Below, one piece after another: positions 6,175-11,922 of a stretch of DNA of 11,922 nucleotides. Origin of the DNA: Deltaproteobacteria bacterium UBA2385 (GTDB lineage: Bacteria > Myxococcota_A > UBA796 > UBA2385); contig DDSR01000446.1 in assembly GCA_002343455.1 (NCBI GenBank), positions 22,455 to 34,376 of the forward strand, read 5' to 3'. The stretch's first letter is position 1; every line of letters begins with the position of its first letter. A program made the translations under genes and the position numbers. Below the pieces are notes generated by a model. That model ran no database searches and was not told the origin of the DNA. It saw only the letters and a program-made list of their open reading frames with translations.

Positions 6175-7714
6175 AGAGAAGGGGTCTGAAGGGAGCGAGA
6201 CCCCCTGGCGGCGCCTGCATCCCGCCAGCCTCGCGGTCAACCTGCTGCCCCAGGCCTGGCGCACCGCTCGGGGGGCCTGGCCGCTCTTCCTGGCCCTGTT
6301 CGTCGGCGGCGACGACATGGGCCTGCGGGCCTTCGACCTCAGCATCCTGCTGCTCTTCACCGGCCTCACCCTGGTCCGGACGGTCCTGCATTACCTGACC
6401 CTGCGCTACCGGCTGCACGACGGCCGCCTGGAGCTGCGCAGCGGGCTGCTGCACCGGCAGGCCCGGACCATCGATCCCAAGCGCATCCAGAACATCGAGC
6501 TGGTGCGCAACCCCTTCCACCGACTCTCGGGCCTGGTGGAGCTGCGCATCGAGACCGCGGGCGACGCCTCGACCGAGGGCCTGCTCTCCGCCCTGGATGT
6601 GGCCGAGGCCGAGCGGCTGCGGGACGCCTTGCGCAAGAGCGAGCGCGCCGCGGCAACTCCAGATGAGCCGCTGGAGGGCAGCGACCCGGTGCTGCTCAGC
6701 CTGGGCACGGTCGAGATCATCGCGTTCGGCCTGACCCGGCGGACGATGGGCACGGCGGCCTTGCTGTCGGCGGTCTTCTACCAGCTGATGAACGTCTCGG
6801 ATCCCGAGCAGGCCCAGGACGTCGCCGCCCAGCTGGGGGGCGCCACCCTGGCCGGCGCCGTGATCCTGGCCTTCGCCGGCAGCTTCGTCCTGTCGGTCGG
6901 GCAGGCGCTGCTGCGCCACCACCGCTTCCGGCTGCTCAAGGTCGACGACCGGCTGGTCACCGAGGAGGGCCTCGCCACCCGCCGCCGGGTGGAGATCCCC
7001 ATCTCCAAGGTGCAGATCGTCCAGACCGACGAGACCCTGCTGCGACGAAGCATGGGCTACGGCACGGTCCAGATCGAGACGGCCGGCATCGGGGTGACCG
7101 AGGGGCAGGTCAGCCAGGCCGAGGCCCAGCTCCCGATGGTCGAGCGCGCCGAGCTGTCGACACTGGCGACGACCGCCATCCCCCTCCTGGACATCGACCC
7201 CTGGACCGCCAGGCTGCTCCCGCCTCACCCGCGGGCGCTGCTGCGGGCGGCCTTTCGGCGCTTCCTCACCGGCTGCATCCTGGGAGCCGGCCTGACGGGC
7301 CTCTACTTCCCCTGGGGGGCGGTCGGCCTGGTCCTGCTGCCCCTCTTCGGCGTGCTGGTGGCCTGGCTGGACTGGCGCTGGCAGGGTTGGCGCATCACCC
7401 CCCGGGCGATCATCTCCCGGCGCGGCTTCTTCACCCGCAAGACCTGGATCGTCGCCCGCGACAAGGTGCAGAGCGTCCACGTCGGCCAGAGCCCCTTCAT
7501 GCGCTGGCAGGGGCTGGCCAGCGTGGTGGTGCGGGTCGCCGGCAGCGATGTGCTGCTGCCGGAGATCGGCCTGGACGAGGCCCTGCGGGTGCTGGGTGCC
7601 CTGCAGCAGCAGCCCGCGCCGCGATCACCGCCCCAGCAGCCAGCTGACCGCCAGGACGCTGCCGACGACGCCCATCAGGTCGGCGAAGAGGCCGGCCGGG
7701 ACAGCGTGGCGTAG
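6161..7714 (+). CDS. PH domain-containing membrane protein, YdbT-like (three bPH2 domains)
   Basis: 517 residues, close to the size of YdbT. Three bPH2 units alternate with paired hydrophobic segments. Membrane segments lie at about 38-50 and 58-78, with bPH2-1 at about 80-160 (YRLHDGRLELRSGLLHR, DPKRIQNIELVRNPFHR, VELRIETAG). Segments at about 183-210 and 228-250 precede bPH2-2 at about 252-330 (FRLLKVDDRLVTEEG, ISKVQIVQTDETLLRR, VQIETAG). Segments at about 366-402 precede bPH2-3 at about 405-480 (WRITPRAIISRRGFF, DKVQSVHVGQSPFMRW, VVVRVAG). The start at ATG 6161 has GAGG 5 nt upstream inside the ydbS-like gene. The last 29 residues (489-517) are Gln/Ala/Asp-rich, outside any domain, and lie antisense to the convergent spmAB gene. 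They may be a read-on tail after loss of an earlier stop. The function of the YdbS-YdbT pair is not settled in the family. Confidence 0.88.
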   Translation: MTESEEKGSEGSETPWRRLHPASLAVNLLPQAWRTARGAWPLFLALFVGGDDMGLRAFDLSILLLFTGLTLVRTVLHYLTLRYRLHDGRLELRSGLLHRQARTIDPKRIQNIELVRNPFHRLSGLVELRIETAGDASTEGLLSALDVAEAERLRDALRKSERAAATPDEPLEGSDPVLLSLGTVEIIAFGLTRRTMGTAALLSAVFYQLMNVSDPEQAQDVAAQLGGATLAGAVILAFAGSFVLSVGQALLRHHRFRLLKVDDRLVTEEGLATRRRVEIPISKVQIVQTDETLLRRSMGYGTVQIETAGIGVTEGQVSQAEAQLPMVERAELSTLATTAIPLLDIDPWTARLLPPHPRALLRAAFRRFLTGCILGAGLTGLYFPWGAVGLVLLPLFGVLVAWLDWRWQGWRITPRAIISRRGFFTRKTWIVARDKVQSVHVGQSPFMRWQGLASVVVRVAGSDVLLPEIGLDEALRVLGALQQQPAPRSPPQQPADRQDAADDAHQVGEEAGRDSVA

Positions 7715-8866
7715 GCGGGTGACCCCCACGCTGCCGAAGTAGACCGCCAGGACGTAGAAGGTCGTCTCGGTGGAGCCGTTCATCGTGCTGACGAGGTTGC
7801 CGACGTAGCTGTCCGGGCCGTGGGTCTGGACCAGCTCGGCGGTGATGCCGAAGGAGCCCGAGCCGGACAGGGGCCGCAGCAGGGCCAGGGGCAGGGCCTC
7901 GGCCGGCAGCCCCAGGGGGCCGGTGAACTGACCCAGGAAGCCCGTGACGGCCTCCAGCCCGCCGCTCTTGCGCAGCATCCCGACCGCGGAGAGGATGGCG
8001 ACCAGGTACGGGATGATGCCGACGGCCAGCGCGAAGCCCTCGCGGGCTCCGACCACGAAGACCTCGTAGACCTTGACCCCGCGGACCACGCCGACGGTCA
8101 GCATCAGCAGGATCAGGCCGGGCAGGATCCAGGCGCTGGCGGCCTCGCCGAAGCGGTAGACGACGGCCACCAGGCCGAAGAGCAGGCCCAGGAAGGCGGC
8201 CAGAGGCAGCACATCGCCGACGAAGGAGGTCGAGACCTGGCGAGCCTGCCGGACGGCGAGGTCGGCCTCGACCTGGGCGGGGGCCGACCGGAAGAAGGGC
8301 AGCCGCGAGAGGAGGATGGCGCCGATGATCCCGCAGGCGGTCGAGATGCCCGTGGCCATCAAGGTCGTCGGGAAGATGGCGGCCGGATCGGCCGAGCCGT
8401 TGAGCGCGCGCAGGCCGATGATCCCGGTCGGCAGCAGGGCGAGGCCGCTGGTGTTGATCGCCAGGAAGAGGACCATCGCGTTGGTGGCGGTGCCCTTCTC
8501 GGCGTTGAGCTCGTTGAGCTCCTTCATGGCCTTCAGGCCGAAGGGCGTCGCCGCGTTGCCCAGCCCCAGCGCGTTGGCGGCGAGGTTCATCACCATCGCC
8601 CCCATCGCGGGGTGGTCGGGGGGCACATCGGGGAAGAGGCGGACCAGGACCGGCTGGATCAGCCGGGCCATGAAGCGCAGGCCGCCGGCCTCTTCGACGA
8701 CCTTCATCAGGCCCAGGAAGAGCGCGATGTAGCCGACCAGGCCGATGGCCAGCTCGACCGCCGACTTGGCGCTGTCCAGGGCGGCCTTGCCGACCTCGGC
8801 GGGGGTCGAGAAGAGCAGGGCCGAGAGGAAGGAGGCCAGGACCAGCCCGTAGAAGACGATGTTCAC
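7625..8866 (-). CDS. SpmA-SpmB fusion (nucleoside-recognition/Gate-domain membrane protein)
   Basis: 413 residues of mostly membrane protein. The N-terminal half is SpmA-like, with signature MNLAANALGLGNAATPFGLK (93-112) and NTSGLALLPT (138-147). The C-terminal half is SpmB-like: GIIPYLVAILSAVGMLRKSG (283-302), RPLSGSGSFG (331-340), STMNGSTETTFYVLAVYFGS (360-379). The join is near 190-215. In Bacillus, SpmA and SpmB are separate proteins needed for spore core dehydration. In non-sporulating Gram-negative bacteria fused forms are common, and their transport substrate is not established. The GTG start at 8866 lies one base after the upstream gene's stop (TGA-C-GTG), so translation probably depends on reinitiation; there is no clear Shine-Dalgarno. 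The gene's 3' 90 bp overlap the convergent ydbT-like gene. Confidence 0.9.
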   Translation of the reverse strand: MNIVFYGLVLASFLSALLFSTPAEVGKAALDSAKSAVELAIGLVGYIALFLGLMKVVEEAGGLRFMARLIQPVLVRLFPDVPPDHPAMGAMVMNLAANALGLGNAATPFGLKAMKELNELNAEKGTATNAMVLFLAINTSGLALLPTGIIGLRALNGSADPAAIFPTTLMATGISTACGIIGAILLSRLPFFRSAPAQVEADLAVRQARQVSTSFVGDVLPLAAFLGLLFGLVAVVYRFGEAASAWILPGLILLMLTVGVVRGVKVYEVFVVGAREGFALAVGIIPYLVAILSAVGMLRKSGGLEAVTGFLGQFTGPLGLPAEALPLALLRPLSGSGSFGITAELVQTHGPDSYVGNLVSTMNGSTETTFYVLAVYFGSVGVTRLRHAVPAGLFADLMGVVGSVLAVSWLLGR

Positions 8867-8867
8867 G

Positions 8868-9959
8868 TCATGCCGCCAGTCGGAAGGCCAGGAGGAAGAG
8901 GAGCCCCCGGGCCAGGATCCGGGGAGAGAGCGCCCGCAGATCGACCGAGCCGAGGTCGACGACCTCCACCGCCGAGCGGCCGCTGCTGAGCGGCGCGGGC
9001 TGAGGGAGGACCTGGCTCGTCGCGGAGGGGTCCAGCGGCCGCGCCGGGTCGACGTCTGCCAGGCAGAAGTATGGGATGGAGCGCTTCATCTCGGTGTCGA
9101 GGTGCTGGTTGTCGAAGCCCCGGGCCACCAGGCCAGCCAGCGAGGGCGCCGCGAGCGGCAGCCCCAGGAAGAAGACCCCGAGGCAGCGGTCCCGCAGCCC
9201 GGCCCCCTCGATCAAGGCGCCCAGGCTCCGCTCTCCGGCGGCCCCCGCGGCGACGAGCACCACCCGGTCGCTGCTGCGGGTGAGCGCCTCTTCCACGGCC
9301 GAGAAGAGCGCGCTGACGGCCTCCTCGGAGTGCGCGGCGGGTGGGGGGGGCGGCAGGCTGAGCACCCGGATGGAGGGCAGGGCCTCCACCAGCGCGCCGC
9401 GGACGGCCTCGTCCACCCCGTCCAGCACGAGCACCACGTCGCCGAGCCGACGGGCCAGCGCCTCCTGGAAGGAGGGGCTCCAGCCGGACAGCTCCGCCCA
9501 GCCCGCCCCGGGCCCCAGGACCCGCGCGGGATCGTGGTCGCCCCCCAGCTCGTCGGGATCGCCGAGCAGCTCGTTCAGGGCCCGCTCGTCCCGCATCATC
9601 AGGTGCTCGAAGCGCTCGACCGGGCCGGGCAGCCGGGCCAGGGTCTGGACCAGGGCCTGCTCGCCGGGAAGGATCGGCGAGGGCAGCGCCTGCACCGTGG
9701 GATCCCTCAGCTTGAGGTCCAGCGCCCGGGCGAGGGGGTTCCAGTGCACGACGCCGATCACCCGGCGCTCCCACTCCTGCCGCAGGTCTGCCTCGGCGGC
9801 GTCGGGCTGCTGCTCTTCCAGCTCGCCGGCGATCAGCACCGCGAGGCCCACCTTGAAGAGGCGCTGCCACTGCCTCTCCAGCGCCTTGGGCACCGACAGG
9901 CGCAAGGCCACCAGGGCGACACCGAGGGCCACCAGGGCCACCCAGGCTTCAAGGCTCAT
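8868..9959 (-). CDS. uncharacterised membrane-anchored protein
   Basis: 363 residues; not recognised. One N-terminal membrane segment (about 5-22) is followed by basic residues, suggesting a signal anchor with the body in the cytosol by the positive-inside rule. Residues 30-70 look like an amphipathic helix. Residues 165-350 read as alternating strands and helices of a Rossmann-like or hydrolase-like fold: DVVLVLDGVDEA (174-185), RVVLVAAGAAGERSLGALI (232-250), LGVFFLGLPLA (260-270), IPYFCLADVD (295-304), VEVVDLGSVDL (331-341). No Ser-nucleophile elbow, Walker A or other catalytic motif is evident; GAAGE stands where a hydrolase might have GxSxG. The C-terminus is hydrophobic (GLLFLLAF). ATG 9959 overlaps the upstream ligase-family stop as ATGA, and its stop is 1 bp from spmAB, so it sits inside a coupled three-gene unit. 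Confidence 0.8.
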   Translation of the reverse strand: MSLEAWVALVALGVALVALRLSVPKALERQWQRLFKVGLAVLIAGELEEQQPDAAEADLRQEWERRVIGVVHWNPLARALDLKLRDPTVQALPSPILPGEQALVQTLARLPGPVERFEHLMMRDERALNELLGDPDELGGDHDPARVLGPGAGWAELSGWSPSFQEALARRLGDVVLVLDGVDEAVRGALVEALPSIRVLSLPPPPPAAHSEEAVSALFSAVEEALTRSSDRVVLVAAGAAGERSLGALIEGAGLRDRCLGVFFLGLPLAAPSLAGLVARGFDNQHLDTEMKRSIPYFCLADVDPARPLDPSATSQVLPQPAPLSSGRSAVEVVDLGSVDLRALSPRILARGLLFLLAFRLAA

Positions 9960-11416
9960 GGCTGCGTCGCAGGCCGGGCACGCAGGAAGTCCGTGCGGCG
10001 ATCCCAGGCAGGGATGGTGATCTCGCCCTTCTCGGCCCGCTTGGCCAGCAGGTACAGCACCGTGTAGAGCGTCAGGAACTCCCAGAAGGGCTTGTCCGAG
10101 ATGGTGAACTCGACGAAGGACCAGGCGAAGTAGGCCAGCATGGCCGCGGGCATGGTCCAGGCGATGATCTCGGCCACGGTGCCCTTGGTCAGCCGGATGA
10201 CCTCGCGAGACATCCAGAAGATGGTGAGGATCAGCCAGGCCAGGATCACCAGCCCGGGGAGGCCGAAGTGGGCCAGCATCTGCCAGAAGATGCCGTGCGG
10301 GTAGTCGTAGAGGCTCTGGCTGACGTAATAGTTGTAGCTGGGCAGCAGGTCCTCGTAGCCGCCGGCCCCGATGCCCAGCCCGAAGGTGTCCTGAAACATG
10401 TTCCAGCAGACCTCCCAGTTCCAGAAGCGGTAGTTCTGGGTCAACACCAGGGCGTTGCTGGTGACGCGGGTGATGGCCTTGGCCGCGCTGAGGTCGCTGA
10501 GCACGATGAAGCCGCCACCGATGACCGTGGCGACCCCCAGGCGTGAGAACCACTTGCGGAAGCTGGGGTGGGCGAAGGAGACCAGCACGCCGCCGATCAT
10601 GGTGGCGTAGGCCCCGCCGCGGGAGCCGGACTGCAGCATGCTGTAGAAGATCCAGGCGCCAGCGATGATCAGCGAGATGCGCAGCCACCGGGCCCGCTCC
10701 ACCAGGGCGAGGCCGAAGGTCGTCGGGATGATGAACATCAGGTTCATCGCGTACCAGTTCGGCTGCTGGCCCAGGCCGGTGCTACGACCGCCTCCCTCGG
10801 CGGCCTTGAACGAGGCGGTGTCCAGGAAGGTCAGCTGGCTGCTGAACTGGTTGAGGATGCCGACCAGGATGCAGGTCCCGACCCAGGCCAGCAGGACCAG
10901 CCGCAGATCCTGCCAGGTCCGCACGAAGGTCAGGATGACAAGGGCGTTGGCCATGATCAGCGCCATCGGAATCAGCTCGGTGATGGCGTCCTTGGAGTTG
11001 GTGTTCCAGAAGATCGACACGCCCGTCAGCGCCACCAGGGCCAGGAAGGGCGCCTTCCACGGGAAGGCCGCCCAGATCCGGGTCCGGTGGAAGATCGCGT
11101 AGAAGGTCAGCGCCCCCAGGCAGAGCAGCAGGACGGGCTCGAAGGGGCCGATGCCCATCTTGCCGATGCGCACGAAGACCAGGGCGCCGGTGGAGAGCAG
11201 GCGGGCGGCGATCAGCAGTACGACGCCGACCAGCGGGCGCTCGAGCACCAGCAGGGCGCCGGCCAGCGCCCCCACCAGGCCGACCGTTGTACGGGGCTCG
11301 ATCGCGATGGTGAGGACCAGCACGGCCTCGACGATCAGCAGCAGCAGCACCCACAGCACTGCCGGCCGGATCCACGGCTCGTCAGGTGAGGATCGCCCGA
11401 AGATCGTCTGGCGCAT
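9956..11416 (-). CDS. O-antigen ligase/polymerase family (Wzy_C, WaaL-like) membrane protein
   Basis: 486 residues with about a dozen hydrophobic segments (for example 18-40, 44-56, 62-80, 95-109, 122-136, 147-165, 172-190, 222-238, 246-260, 296-309, 384-400, 416-434, 446-458). The hallmark SGSRGG (263-268) ends the 246-260 region, preceded by RSTGLGQQPNWYAMNL (211-226), the equivalent of the family's 'G..GnPN..a' segment. A large extracytoplasmic loop (about 310-375) ends in YPHGIFWQMLAHFGLPGL (372-389), equivalent to the 'pHN..l....e.GlpGl' loop that holds the catalytic-type His. Family members join undecaprenyl-linked polysaccharide to lipid A core or polymerise repeats in the periplasm. 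Which polymer is handled cannot be told from the sequence. First gene of the minus-strand unit. No Shine-Dalgarno precedes ATG 11416, but TATAGG sits 6 nt upstream. Confidence 0.88.
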   Translation of the reverse strand: MRQTIFGRSSPDEPWIRPAVLWVLLLLIVEAVLVLTIAIEPRTTVGLVGALAGALLVLERPLVGVVLLIAARLLSTGALVFVRIGKMGIGPFEPVLLLCLGALTFYAIFHRTRIWAAFPWKAPFLALVALTGVSIFWNTNSKDAITELIPMALIMANALVILTFVRTWQDLRLVLLAWVGTCILVGILNQFSSQLTFLDTASFKAAEGGGRSTGLGQQPNWYAMNLMFIIPTTFGLALVERARWLRISLIIAGAWIFYSMLQSGSRGGAYATMIGGVLVSFAHPSFRKWFSRLGVATVIGGGFIVLSDLSAAKAITRVTSNALVLTQNYRFWNWEVCWNMFQDTFGLGIGAGGYEDLLPSYNYYVSQSLYDYPHGIFWQMLAHFGLPGLVILAWLILTIFWMSREVIRLTKGTVAEIIAWTMPAAMLAYFAWSFVEFTISDKPFWEFLTLYTVLYLLAKRAEKGEITIPAWDRRTDFLRARPATQP

Positions 11417-11422
11417 CCCCGG

Positions 11423-11428
11423 CCTATA
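11423..11428 (-). promoter_or_regulatory. candidate -10 element (TATAGG) for the ligase-spmAB unit
   Basis: TATAGG on the minus strand followed by CCGGGG and ATG at 11416. The hexamer-to-ATG spacing is the same six bases as at 5499-5504, compatible with a leaderless mRNA. No convincing -35 is seen. Confidence 0.3.
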
Positions 11429-11458
11429 GCCTGTCAGACACGGTGGAGGCGAAGGCGC

Positions 11459-11632
11459 CTACCGGCGGGCGCGTCGACGACCGGGCATCGGAGGAGGCGA
11501 CGGGCGTCGCACGGGGACGGGGACGGGGACGGGCTCCGCCGGGGGCGCGGGCAGCAGATCCCACAGCCAGTCGCGAAGGCGGCCTTTCCAATCGACCAGG
11601 GGCTTGGTGGAGGGAGTCTCACGCCGGGTCAC
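11459..11632 (-). CDS. possible small basic, proline-rich protein (doubtful)
   Basis: 57 codons from GTG 11632 to TAG, preceded by GAGG (11641-11638) at 5-nt spacing. The start region reads as VTRRETPSTKPLVDWKGR, followed by a Trp-rich helix-like part (RLRDWLWDLLPAPP), a Pro-Val repeat (PVPVPVPV) and an Arg-rich end (PGRRRARR). Codons are mostly G/C-ending like the neighbours. There is no recognisable family, and the repeat portion coincides with the (GGGGAC)n tract, so it may be non-coding DNA that happens to be open. It ends 42 bp before the ligase-family gene, in the same direction. Confidence 0.3.
   Translation of the reverse strand: MTRRETPSTKPLVDWKGRLRDWLWDLLPAPPAEPVPVPVPVRRPSPPPMPGRRRARR
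11513..11533 (+). repeat. (GGGGAC)3GGG hexanucleotide tract, G-quadruplex motif
   Basis: Three GGGGAC units followed by GGG on the plus strand give four runs of at least three G with 2-nt AC loops, which satisfies the usual intramolecular quadruplex pattern. It lies about 97 bp upstream of the ligase-family start, on the template strand for that operon. Confidence 0.7.
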
Positions 11633-11679
11633 GGGAGCCTCGCGGCAAGGGGGGAAGGAGGGCCTCAGCGCGCTCCTGC

Positions 11680-11691
11680 ATACAGTATAGA
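11680..11691. promoter_or_regulatory. AT-rich pocket with dyad, possible promoter core
   Basis: ATAC-A-GTAT (11680-11688) is a perfect short dyad. It contains TACAGT (11681-11686) and overlaps TATAGA (11686-11691), both -10-like on the plus strand, about 70 bp before the GTG at 11760. On the minus strand it gives TATACT. It stands out in GC-rich surroundings, but no -35 is convincing. Confidence 0.25.
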
Positions 11692-11759
11692 GCCAACACA
11701 GCCGTTGGCGAGGGGTCGCCTTCAACTCGACGGCGAGAAGGTCTCCGATCCGAGCGCCC

Positions 11760-11922
11760 GTGAACCTCCTTCCAGCCCCACGCCGATTGATCCTCCTGCT
11801 CGCCCTGGCGCTGTACCTGGGCCTCTCCCTGGTCACGGTGCGGGAGATCGGGGTGGTGGGCGAGGTGGACCTGTCCTGGGCCCTGGGTCGGCCCCCGCAG
11901 GTGCTGGTCGCCTTCGACCCGC
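11760..11922 (+). CDS. N-terminus of a probable membrane protein, truncated by window edge
   Basis: The frame is open from GTG 11760 to the window end (54 codons). It begins VNLLPAPRR, followed by a strongly hydrophobic segment LILLLALALYLGLSLVTV (about 10-27) and then REIGVVGEVDLSWALGRPPQ. A short basic N-terminus before a leucine-rich segment is typical of a signal anchor or first membrane helix. Membrane glycosyltransferases often begin this way and the neighbour is a polysaccharide ligase, but no family motif is visible in what remains. Start choice is uncertain: there is no good Shine-Dalgarno, and a TTG at codon 10 is an alternative. It is transcribed divergently from the ligase-family operon. 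Confidence 0.55.
   Translation, partial: MNLLPAPRRLILLLALALYLGLSLVTVREIGVVGEVDLSWALGRPPQVLVAFDP

Larger units (their letters stand above)
11417..11759. other. 343-bp divergent intergenic region
   Basis: Between the ligase-family start (11416, minus) and the putative plus-strand start at 11760. It holds a TATAGG element (11428-11423), a TGTC-A-GACA dyad (11432-11440), a possible short ORF (11459-11632, minus), a (GGGGAC)3GGG motif (11513-11533) and an AT-rich pocket (11680-11691). I see no RNA gene or strong terminator. Confidence 0.6.

Noticed and set aside
6095..7480. Minus-strand open frame opposite the ydbT-like gene
   Set aside because: Shadow of the three bPH2 domains; Gln/Gly/Ala-rich with no motif.
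7625..8866. Evidence for endospore formation
   Set aside because: SpmA/SpmB-type Gate proteins occur widely in non-sporulating Gram-negative bacteria, so the fusion alone says nothing about spores.
7820..8989. Plus-strand open frame opposite spmAB
   Set aside because: Antisense composition (Gly/Gln/Asp/Arg) with no signal; spmAB signatures are on the minus strand.
8859..10067. Plus-strand open frame opposite the unknown anchored protein
   Set aside because: The minus-strand frame has stop-start coupling on both sides and an N-terminal membrane segment; the plus frame shows neither.
11386..11763. Plus-strand open frame whose TGA overlaps the GTG at 11760 as GTGA
   Set aside because: It begins inside the ligase-family gene and its translation is Arg/Gly/Ser shadow-like; the GTGA overlap is probably coincidence.

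Overview
The window is uniformly GC-rich, with long single-frame genes, G/C-ending codons and short or overlapping intergenic spaces. Gene content (FecR-type anti-sigma protein, EF-G2-like GTPase, type III pantothenate kinase, paired bPH2 membrane proteins, fused SpmA-SpmB, O-antigen-ligase-type polymerase) fits a Gram-negative bacterium, most likely a myxobacterium-like member of the former Deltaproteobacteria. That placement is inference from gene content and composition; no rRNA or tRNA gene is present. I see no insertion sequence, phage gene, CRISPR array or composition break.

Layout. (1) Bases 1-786, plus strand: the 3' part of a FecR-domain gene, ending 3 bp from a convergent gene, with a small hairpin covering both stop codons. 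(2) Bases 790-5492, minus strand: four genes read right to left, namely a SRPBCC/START-like small protein, type III pantothenate kinase (coaX), an EF-G paralogue, and an uncharacterised helical-repeat protein tightly coupled to the EF-G stop. (3) Bases 5493-5637: a divergent promoter region with three perfect copies of a 20-bp repeat and a run of nine C directly before a GTG start. (4) Bases 5638-7714, plus strand: a ydbS/ydbT-like pair of membrane PH-domain proteins overlapping by 14 bp. (5) Bases 7625-11416, minus strand: a tightly packed run of an O-antigen-ligase-family membrane protein, an unrecognised membrane-anchored 363-residue protein, and a SpmA-SpmB fusion. The last of these runs 90 bp into the 3' end of ydbT. 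(6) Bases 11417-11759: a 343-bp divergent region with a possible 57-codon ORF, a G-quadruplex motif and an AT-rich pocket. (7) From 11760, plus strand: the start of a probable membrane protein running off the end.

How the genes may work together. The left minus-strand block mixes CoA biosynthesis and a translational-GTPase paralogue with genes of unknown role, and looks like housekeeping. The right half is membrane and envelope oriented: bPH2 proteins, a polysaccharide ligase/polymerase, SpmAB and an anchored unknown. The ATGA junction (ligase to unknown) and the 1-bp gap (unknown to SpmAB) argue that those three are one transcription and translation unit.

I found no complete new defence or mobile system. 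The observations most worth following are the 20-bp tandem repeat in the divergent promoter, the EF-G paralogue lacking the catalytic histidine, the unknown protein between the ligase and SpmAB, and possible leaderless starts. The ORF at 11459-11632 and all promoter and terminator calls are low confidence.
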